A stretch of 25,565 nt of DNA from a virus. Positions 19,777 to 25,565 of this stretch are shown here, one piece after another (position 1 is the first letter of the stretch; each line of letters begins with the position of its first letter). The notes beneath the pieces are model-generated. The model saw nothing but the letters and a program-made list of their open reading frames with translations, made no database searches and was not told the DNA's origin. The position numbers and the translations under genes are program-made. The DNA is taken from positions 1-25,565 of the IMG/VR virus record IMGVR_UViG_3300007236_000051. One strand, given 5' to 3'.

Positions 19777-22002
19777 TTAACTTTGATTAAGTCCCTTATC
19801 AATAACTTTCATTCTTGTTTCATGATCAAACTGCTGTTGCTGCCTAATGTTTTGACCTTGTTGTGCAATATTAGTCTTTTCAATCTCAATATTATTTTTT
19901 TGTTGTTCTAATTGTGCTTGCATTTGCTGGCCTTGTTGAGCAGCATTTAACAATCGTTTTTTCTGTGTTTCATCAATATCTGGCCTTAATTGCAATAAGA
20001 AATCTGCGGTTATTCCTGGGACACCTTGTTGCGCCAATTGTGCAAAAGTAGCAAAATTTTCATCAGACTTAGTGGTATAGTATGGCCCGTAATCAATAAC
20101 AATATCGTATTTGAGGGAATCAGGGTTTTCCCATATCTTTTTTATTGCTTCAGGGTTATATTCCCTAAATAGTTTGCCGTTAATGGTAAACTCGTCGTTA
20201 TTTTTCATTCGCATTTCATTTGAATGGTTTTCCAGTATCCTGTAAATTCGTTCAGGGGTATATAAGATTCGATACATTTCAATTAACCTAAATCCCAATT
20301 GCCGCAACATGATATTATAGTTATCAAATAAATATTGAATATTAGCTAACGCCGCATTACGTCTTTCGCGGAATAATGGTGTGGACTGAACCCCTCTAAC
20401 ACCAGCCACCCCCTCAGTATTAAAACCTGAAATTAAATCAATGTGTTTTTCGCTTAATTGAGCAATCTGTAATAATTCTGTTGGAAACCGAGGGGGTGTT
20501 TTTTCTCTCGGGGGCTTATCAGCGTTTGCAACTTTAAGTAAGGCGCCTGGGGTTGAACGCCCTGTCTCATAATTCTTCTTATCCGTTTCATCATTAAAAG
20601 TTTCATCATCATAAATTTCAGCATTTGTTCCAAGCCGCATTAATAGCTCAATATAACTGGTGGTACGCTTATTTAACTCGTTTTGGGGGTCAATTAAATC
20701 ATAAACCTCACCTTTAATACGGCCACGGCGTTTAGTCGCATAACACGGAATGGTCATATACCCATCAAATTCACTCAACCTGTCATACAACATGATATTT
20801 GCGGCAAATGTACCAACCCAATATTCTGTAACTCGTCTTGTGTCCTTAGTAAACCCAGGGATACTAAGAATGCGTTTGCGAGTTTTTGCATCTAATAACC
20901 ACGATTCTATTGCTCCATCTTCGCCATCTAAATAATACTCATCTACTGGATTAAAGATAACGAGGCGTTCTTTATACTCTCGACGTGTAATGTCCATCAA
21001 TCGGTACTTTTCCTCGTTAATGGCACTCTTATTAAATAATAAAAATGGTTGCTTGGTACTTTGTTGATACCCTGCTAAGTTAGACATAACGCTTGTGCCG
21101 CTCATTCCCTCAACCTCTTTTAGTTTGTTTTCAGGGGCAATTCTTAATAAATAATCTTTAGTTACCCATCGCCACTTAACGACCCCCTCACAATCACTGA
21201 GATCTTTTTTAAGGTGAGGCATATAATTCACCTGCTCCCATTCTTGGTGTTCAATCATAGGGTCTCCATACTCAACCCCATGCTTAGTATCAATGCCGAT
21301 ATTAATATTGCCCCTACCAGTAATAATCATATCGGTGACAACTTCACTTTGAACGCTCTTATAATCGCAATCAGCCAAGGTATGTGTAATTAACGCGTTA
21401 TATACGTCACTTAAGGTGGCATCACTACCTTCCGTTGGTTTAACTTTTGGCACCATTGGATCGGACCGAAAAAATCCTACTAACGTATTTACTTTGTTTT
21501 TAATTACATTAAATGATAAATAAGGCCGCCCTCTTTGCTGTAATGTCGTTTTAATTGATTCATCCCATTGATATTCCCCACCAAAAACCATTTCCTCTGC
21601 TTTCACGGCATCTTTATGATAATAAGTACAATCATTATCATAGGCTAAAGCGGCAATTTTAAGATACTTATTTGTTATTTCCTCATAATTTTCTGATTGC
21701 TTTTCCCTTTTATTAGAGGGAATACTCAAATATTGGTCTAATATCTCATGAGTGTGCCCATTAACTTCTTGCACAAAATATCTCTCTGGAATAACCATTG
21801 GTTCCCCGGTGTCTGGGTTTGGGATTTCTTGCCCCATTGACCCTGGGTTATACCAAATTTCGTGTTGATGCCCGTCATCTTCATTAGCACTGGTAAACCC
21901 AATAATCCCATCTCCATTTTCCGTAACACTTTCCGGTTCAACGGCCGCCCTAATATATATAATATGATCGTGGCCTAAAACCTCCGAACTAAGTTTTAAC
22001 AT
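19777..22002 (-). CDS. P22-type portal protein with His-rich N-terminal extension
   Basis: 741 aa, close to P22 gp1 (725 aa). From about residue 104 it follows the P22-portal family pattern: ENYEEITNKYLKIAALAYDN, GRPYLSFNVIKNKVNTLVGF, then a mixed stem/wing region, INEEKYRLMDITRREYKERL, YDLIDPQNELNKRTTSYIEL, STPLFRERRNAALANIQYLF and a long Gln-rich C-terminal helix (AAQQGQQMQAQLEQQKNNIE) equivalent to the barrel. The dodecamer forms the DNA channel and docks terminase, then gp4/gp10 homologues. The first 100 residues add three GHxHxI repeats (10-14, 44-49, 82-87), not part of P22 portal as I know it. AGGAGG overlapping the terminase stop precedes ATG 22002. Confidence 0.85.
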   Translation of the reverse strand: MLKLSSEVLGHDHIIYIRAAVEPESVTENGDGIIGFTSANEDDGHQHEIWYNPGSMGQEIPNPDTGEPMVIPERYFVQEVNGHTHEILDQYLSIPSNKREKQSENYEEITNKYLKIAALAYDNDCTYYHKDAVKAEEMVFGGEYQWDESIKTTLQQRGRPYLSFNVIKNKVNTLVGFFRSDPMVPKVKPTEGSDATLSDVYNALITHTLADCDYKSVQSEVVTDMIITGRGNINIGIDTKHGVEYGDPMIEHQEWEQVNYMPHLKKDLSDCEGVVKWRWVTKDYLLRIAPENKLKEVEGMSGTSVMSNLAGYQQSTKQPFLLFNKSAINEEKYRLMDITRREYKERLVIFNPVDEYYLDGEDGAIESWLLDAKTRKRILSIPGFTKDTRRVTEYWVGTFAANIMLYDRLSEFDGYMTIPCYATKRRGRIKGEVYDLIDPQNELNKRTTSYIELLMRLGTNAEIYDDETFNDETDKKNYETGRSTPGALLKVANADKPPREKTPPRFPTELLQIAQLSEKHIDLISGFNTEGVAGVRGVQSTPLFRERRNAALANIQYLFDNYNIMLRQLGFRLIEMYRILYTPERIYRILENHSNEMRMKNNDEFTINGKLFREYNPEAIKKIWENPDSLKYDIVIDYGPYYTTKSDENFATFAQLAQQGVPGITADFLLQLRPDIDETQKKRLLNAAQQGQQMQAQLEQQKNNIEIEKTNIAQQGQNIRQQQQFDHETRMKVIDKGLNQS

Positions 22003-22011
22003 GATTTCCTC

Positions 22012-23646
22012 CTATAACGCCATCCAAGCGTTGTCTAACTGCTGAATAATATTCCCTGAAACAAATGATCTATCCTTTTTTCTTTCTTTTATTCGCATTG
22101 TCACTTCATATCTGTTGTAAAAGCACATCATTAGAGCATCAAGTTTGTTGGGACTTTCATATCCCAACTTGCCACGCATTTCCTTCTTGAACTTGTCATT
22201 CTTTTTACTGACCAACTTGAATTTACCACTTCGATGCTCTTGGTCCTCCATCAATAAACTAATTTCATTGATCAATTCCTCATCATCTGGAATATATATA
22301 TTGCCAGTCTCAAATGCATCTCGCAATCTAAAACCTAACTCATCCCTTAAATTGAAATAGCGATCACTTCTTGAGAAAGAATTACCTTTTATTCCCTTTA
22401 ATTTTGTATACCCCATGGCAACCAATTTATCGTAAACGCCTTGCCCAATCCCCACCGCATCAATGTAATATTCATCTGGCTCGTAATCACTCAGTAATTC
22501 TTCATACCAAGACGCTACCACTTCTGTATTTGGGCTTGTGTTTTTCTCAAATCTAATCAGCTTACGTCCTTTCATAATCACGCATTGGCTAGGATCGCCA
22601 CCACCACCAACATCAAGCGCGGTAATAAGTGGGGCATCTTTTTCGGGGTCATACATATCATAGGCTTCAACCGATTGCCGAATCCACTCATAACTTATAA
22701 ATGCCCCGTCATCGGTTAATGGCGGCAACCCTAACACGTTTACTCGATACATATTGCTATCTACACCAAACTTGTTCCTCATATATTCAATATGATCTTT
22801 GCTTACCAAAGTGCTATTTTCGCAATTAATTTGGTGCGTAATCCAATATTTTGACATTTTGGCACTATGGGCATCAATTGCCCAACCTGTATTTTTATTC
22901 GGGTTAAAAATATTGAATATTACGTTGTTAGCCTGCGTACACGTATCATCTATCGCATCAAATACGTAATTTGGGATACCCGGGGCCTCATCCGTAATAA
23001 ATAGCATATTATCAGCGTGTTTACCCTGTAACCCAACGGTATTTTCTTTGTTATTAGCACTTTGGCCAAATGTAATAATCTTGATCGACCAACCTTTAGC
23101 CGCATTTAATTTTTTATCACCTTGCCCTGTATATAAAACGGTTTCGCCTTTAACATCAACACATTCACGCAAGTAATTCCCCTCTACCCCATAAACCTCT
23201 ATGGACCGGTTATACCATTTGCTTATTTCTGGGAATAAACCTGCCATAATTTGATCGTATTTAGGGCCAATTAAAAACACCTTGCTATTGTCATAACACA
23301 CCAAAAACCATAACGAGACTAAGCTCGCAATGGCTGTCTTCCCACAACCTTTGCCAGCCATGGTAGACACACCTTTTTTCTTTGATAATTTCGCCTCAAC
23401 CTCATGTAATTTTACCCCATTGCCCTTTTTCCACTGAACAAAACATAAATCCGCTAACGACTGAATAATATCTACCTGTAACGGGTCTAGCATGTAATGT
23501 AACCCTAGTGGGCCTGGGCTAGTACCGTATAATTCGCCTTTTTTATCAAGTTCTTCTTGTGTTAAATGGAACCCAATGACATCTTGTACAAAGGTTATTG
23601 GCTTAGTACGCCATTTATGGATTAACTCCTCGCTAGCCGTAATCAT
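22012..23646 (-). CDS. terL: Terminase large subunit
   Basis: 544 aa. ATPase domain: Walker A MAGKGCGKT (96-104), Walker B MLFITDEA (214-221) with catalytic Glu220, and the coupling motif NVIFNIFNPN (241-250). Nuclease domain: LDVGGGGDPS with Asp345, YYIDAVGIG with Asp396, and SPNKLDALMM with Asp503, the three acidic residues of RNase H-like terminase nucleases. It pumps DNA through the portal and cuts the concatemer. ATG 23646 overlaps the stop of the 64-aa gene as ATGA; its nearest ribosome binding site GAGGAAA lies 14 nt upstream, so coupled translation is likely. The packaging mode (pac or cos) cannot be deduced from this alone. Confidence 0.95.
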   Translation of the reverse strand: MITASEELIHKWRTKPITFVQDVIGFHLTQEELDKKGELYGTSPGPLGLHYMLDPLQVDIIQSLADLCFVQWKKGNGVKLHEVEAKLSKKKGVSTMAGKGCGKTAIASLVSLWFLVCYDNSKVFLIGPKYDQIMAGLFPEISKWYNRSIEVYGVEGNYLRECVDVKGETVLYTGQGDKKLNAAKGWSIKIITFGQSANNKENTVGLQGKHADNMLFITDEAPGIPNYVFDAIDDTCTQANNVIFNIFNPNKNTGWAIDAHSAKMSKYWITHQINCENSTLVSKDHIEYMRNKFGVDSNMYRVNVLGLPPLTDDGAFISYEWIRQSVEAYDMYDPEKDAPLITALDVGGGGDPSQCVIMKGRKLIRFEKNTSPNTEVVASWYEELLSDYEPDEYYIDAVGIGQGVYDKLVAMGYTKLKGIKGNSFSRSDRYFNLRDELGFRLRDAFETGNIYIPDDEELINEISLLMEDQEHRSGKFKLVSKKNDKFKKEMRGKLGYESPNKLDALMMCFYNRYEVTMRIKERKKDRSFVSGNIIQQLDNAWMAL

Positions 23647-23837
23647 GGCTTAATGGTTTCCTCAACACTTTCTTTGTGATGAAAAAAGGCTGGCTTATTA
23701 TTTTCGCACGTTATCCTAAATGATAACTCAATTTTCCCATACCCCTTCTTTAACGCATTAGGCATGGAGGCTCGGGCAAGCAAATACTCGTGAACCGAAT
23801 CCTCCATTTTGTTTTTTAAATCATCAATCGAAAACAT
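23643..23837 (-). CDS. Hypothetical 64-aa protein coupled to terminase
   Basis: 64 aa: an N-terminal amphipathic helix (FSIDDLKNKMEDSVHEYLLA) followed by a short beta-type segment (YGKIELSFRITCENNKPAFF) and HHKESVEETIKP. It lies in the small-terminase position, fused to terL through an ATGA overlap, but is far shorter than usual small terminases (about 100-180 aa) and shows no helix-turn-helix. Start codon support is modest: GGAG lies about 15 nt before ATG 23837. Family not recognised. It could be a terminase accessory or a decoy of unknown use. Confidence 0.6.
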   Translation of the reverse strand: MFSIDDLKNKMEDSVHEYLLARASMPNALKKGYGKIELSFRITCENNKPAFFHHKESVEETIKP

Positions 23838-23857
23838 GCGAGCGCATAATACTCCAT

Positions 23858-24589
23858 TTATTGTGGATTAAGTCGCTTTATTAATTCATTTTCTTGATTT
23901 TCTATTTCTTCTTGTTTAACTTTTATTAAAGCCGCAATCTCACGTTTCTTTAAGAAATTATGCAAAGAAATATATGAACATCCCAATGGCTTCCCATCTT
24001 TCCCCTTTATATCATTTAATTTCCTTGCGATTCTCGCCTTACTCCAATTGCGTTCGCAATACCACGTTAAGATAACATTAGTGTATTTGTCAAGTTTGCT
24101 GCCACGCTTTGACCCTTTTTTGGGGCCGGGCATTCGCCCAGCTGACATCGCCGCATATAACCCATCTTTTGTTCGCTCACTTAATTGCTCACGCTCAAAT
24201 TGGGCAAACGATGCTAAAATATTAACAAACATCTTAACTGCTGGGGAAGGTTTTTTACTATCTAATACCAATCCTTCCTTGATTAAATGAACTACAACAC
24301 CCTTCGTATATAAATCCTCAATTATTTCATTGGCCTGCCTAAGTGTTCTTGCTAACCGAGATATCGAATAAAATAATAAATGATCACCGTCCTCTAATTC
24401 ATATACCCGGTTAATCATTCGATTCTCAACCCCCTTAGTTGAGCTACAAATAACATGAATCATATCCCCAACTTCCTCATCAATCTTAAATCCATGCTTA
24501 GCGCAATACTCATATATAGCCATTTTCTGCATAGATACTTCTTGTTTACGTGTGGAAACCCTTAAATAACCTACTGCTCGTGGTGACAT
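23858..24589 (-). CDS. Serine recombinase (resolvase/invertase family)
   Basis: 243 aa from ATG 24589, chosen because AAGGAGGT lies 7 nt upstream; a longer frame to 24634 lacks such a site. Catalytic domain: VGYLRVSTRKQ with nucleophile Ser12 and Arg10, then CSSTKGVENR, HLLFYSISRLARTLRQANEI (Arg78), VHLIKEGL, and helix E with FAQFEREQLSERTKDGLYAA. The C-terminal part carries a helix-turn-helix-like WSKARIARKLNDIKG and a charged helix, so it binds a DNA site. Longer than Hin/Gin invertases (about 190 aa) and far shorter than large integrases. In phages such enzymes resolve, invert or integrate DNA; no crossover sites or inverted gene segment were found in this window. It follows the 135-aa gene by 13 nt. 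Confidence 0.85.
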   Translation of the reverse strand: MSPRAVGYLRVSTRKQEVSMQKMAIYEYCAKHGFKIDEEVGDMIHVICSSTKGVENRMINRVYELEDGDHLLFYSISRLARTLRQANEIIEDLYTKGVVVHLIKEGLVLDSKKPSPAVKMFVNILASFAQFEREQLSERTKDGLYAAMSAGRMPGPKKGSKRGSKLDKYTNVILTWYCERNWSKARIARKLNDIKGKDGKPLGCSYISLHNFLKKREIAALIKVKQEEIENQENELIKRLNPQ

Positions 24590-24602
24590 ATTAATAACCT
24601 CC

Positions 24603-25010
24603 TTACCTAATAAACCGCTTCTTCTTGTAGGCACGGTTTTTTCTTTGAATATTCTCTTTAGTATAAAAATCTTTGTTGAGCTTGCTATCGTCTATCTGCA
24701 ACCCAGATTCAGTGGTATATTTAAATGGAACCCCCGTCCTATTTATAATTACACCGTCAATATCCAGGCTATACGCTTTCCCATCGTCATAATACGCCCA
24801 AGCATTTTGATACAACTTAAATTGCTTTTTCGCATTACCTTTTGCTTTAGTCCCATATATAACAATCCATACGCCATATGACGTAGGTTTAGCTATCCAA
24901 CGACTGATAATATCGCTAAATAACAACTTAAATCGGTCTACTATACTCTGTATTATCATTTTAATATCCATATCTTGGTAACACCCTATATCCACTAATC
25001 CCATTATCAT
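24603..25010 (-). CDS. Hypothetical 135-aa protein
   Basis: Not recognised. The C-terminal two thirds are beta-rich and aromatic (YGVWIVIYGTKAKGNAKKQF, NAWAYYDDGKAYSLDIDGVI), ending in a strongly basic tail (IQRKNRAYKKKRFIR). The start is unclear: ATG 25010 has GAG some 8 nt upstream but overlaps the upstream gene by 50 nt, while in-frame ATGs at 24971 and 24959 reduce the overlap but lack a ribosome binding site. The basic tail suggests nucleic-acid contact. It precedes the recombinase by 13 nt and may be co-transcribed. Confidence 0.6.
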   Translation of the reverse strand: MIMGLVDIGCYQDMDIKMIIQSIVDRFKLLFSDIISRWIAKPTSYGVWIVIYGTKAKGNAKKQFKLYQNAWAYYDDGKAYSLDIDGVIINRTGVPFKYTTESGLQIDDSKLNKDFYTKENIQRKNRAYKKKRFIR

Positions 25011-25563
25011 TTAACTCGATCTTTAAATCGTATCTAGCAATATCTGTATGCTTATCCTTCACTAAATCCATATCAATAATTTCCTTAATATCGTAACGGT
25101 ATACCTTGCAACTACTCCCCATACGTATAATGGAATTGCCACCAGTAATAAACTTGCAATTATTACCAGCAATCAATGTTCCCATCCCCAATACCTCGAT
25201 TACACAACAATCCTTTACCTTGCCTTTGGAATTATGACCAACTGTCATTTCAACATTGCTTCCAACATTAAATACGGAATCATCCCCAGCTACACACTTT
25301 ACATTATCAAACGCTCGTATATCACCATGATTACCAATTTTTATCTCGTTATCCGATAAACCACGAACCGTAATGTTATCCCCAGCCGCAATATAACACC
25401 CTCCACCAACATAAAAAGATACCCCATCTATGCCATGAAAATAACACTGTATATTACTTTCCTTGGTTCGCAATACCTTGCTATTCTCATCCCATTGAAA
25501 TAAATCTAAGTCTAATAACTGGTTATTCTTATGGATTCGCTTTTGAACTTGTTGTTTATTCAT
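24961..25563 (-). CDS. Cys-rich beta-solenoid-like protein (200 aa)
   Basis: 200 aa, ATG at 25563 two bases from the window end, so ribosome binding site and alternative upstream starts cannot be seen. Residues about 40-155 are made of short repeats with Gly-Asn/Asp turns (YVGGGCYIAAGDNITVRG, IKIGNHGDIRAFDNVKCVAG, FNVGSNVEMTVGHNSK, LIAGNNCKFITGGNSIIRMG), the look of a beta-helix or bactofilin-like solenoid. Seven Cys residues fall largely at equivalent repeat positions. The flanks are charged and helical/extended. Similar Gly-turn solenoids (for example AGxxSxxTAG repeats) occur in phage and ice-nucleation-type proteins. Role unknown: scaffold, virion-associated or host-modifying. Confidence 0.65.
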   Translation of the reverse strand: MNKQQVQKRIHKNNQLLDLDLFQWDENSKVLRTKESNIQCYFHGIDGVSFYVGGGCYIAAGDNITVRGLSDNEIKIGNHGDIRAFDNVKCVAGDDSVFNVGSNVEMTVGHNSKGKVKDCCVIEVLGMGTLIAGNNCKFITGGNSIIRMGSSCKVYRYDIKEIIDMDLVKDKHTDIARYDLKIELNDNGISGYRVLPRYGY

Positions 25564-25565
25564 TT

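Noticed and set aside
19777-23646. Search for invertible segment or att sites for the serine recombinase
   Set aside because: No pair of inverted or direct crossover-like repeats could be seen by eye in or around the fibre, portal or terminase genes.
1-25565. tRNA or other structured RNA genes
   Set aside because: Coding density is nearly complete and no cloverleaf or known RNA motif was noticed in the few gaps.

Overview
The window is a contiguous part of a tailed, podovirus-type bacteriophage genome. Every gene I can support lies on the minus strand, so gene order runs from base 25565 down to base 1. The DNA is visibly AT-rich. Most genes have an AGGAGG-type ribosome binding site and genes are tightly packed, with many ATGA, TAATG and 1-20 nt overlaps. 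A Gram-negative host is likely from the P22/epsilon15-type virion genes, but I cannot name the host. No tyrosine integrase, CI-like repressor, tRNA, CRISPR array or reverse transcriptase is visible, so lifestyle is undecided.

Layout in transcription order. (1) 25563-23643: a Cys-rich beta-solenoid-like protein, an unknown 135-aa protein, a serine recombinase and a 64-aa protein coupled to the terminase; no recognisable small terminase. (2) 23646-19777: large terminase and a P22-type portal with an unusual His-rich N-terminus. (3) 19776-19584: a 193-bp regulatory gap holding an inverted repeat over a TTGACA box, a possible promoter, a mini-ORF and a strong intrinsic terminator in front of the capsid genes. 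(4) 19583-15964: scaffold, epsilon15/BPP-1-type major capsid protein, Bbp16-type cement protein, a small head protein and a gp4-like head-tail adaptor. (5) 15950-11037: a 1013-aa receptor-binding protein, its probable chaperone and a P22 gp10-like tail needle-hub/stabilisation protein. (6) 11040-5821: a small unknown, a GNAT-like protein and three internal virion/DNA-ejection proteins, the largest with an N-terminal tandem decapeptide repeat. (7) 5819-3885: a run of very small basic proteins, then a lysis/membrane block (membrane-coiled-coil proteins, a permuted NlpC/P60-like candidate enzyme, a DUF7220-like membrane protein) divided by an intrinsic terminator. (8) 3764-1: replication and recombination: unknown 136-aa protein, Cas4/RecB-like nuclease with four conserved-type Cys, replisome-organiser-like protein, unknown 197-aa protein, SSB-like protein, cold-shock-domain protein, 72-aa unknown, and a RuvC-like resolvase cut by the window edge.

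The modules fit one virion programme: terminase and portal package DNA into an epsilon15-like, cement-stabilised capsid built on a scaffold; P22-like gp4/gp10 homologues close the portal; the receptor-binding protein recognises the surface; internal proteins escort DNA into the cell; the last genes copy and recombine the genome. Family assignments rest on recognised motifs and gene order, not on a database search.
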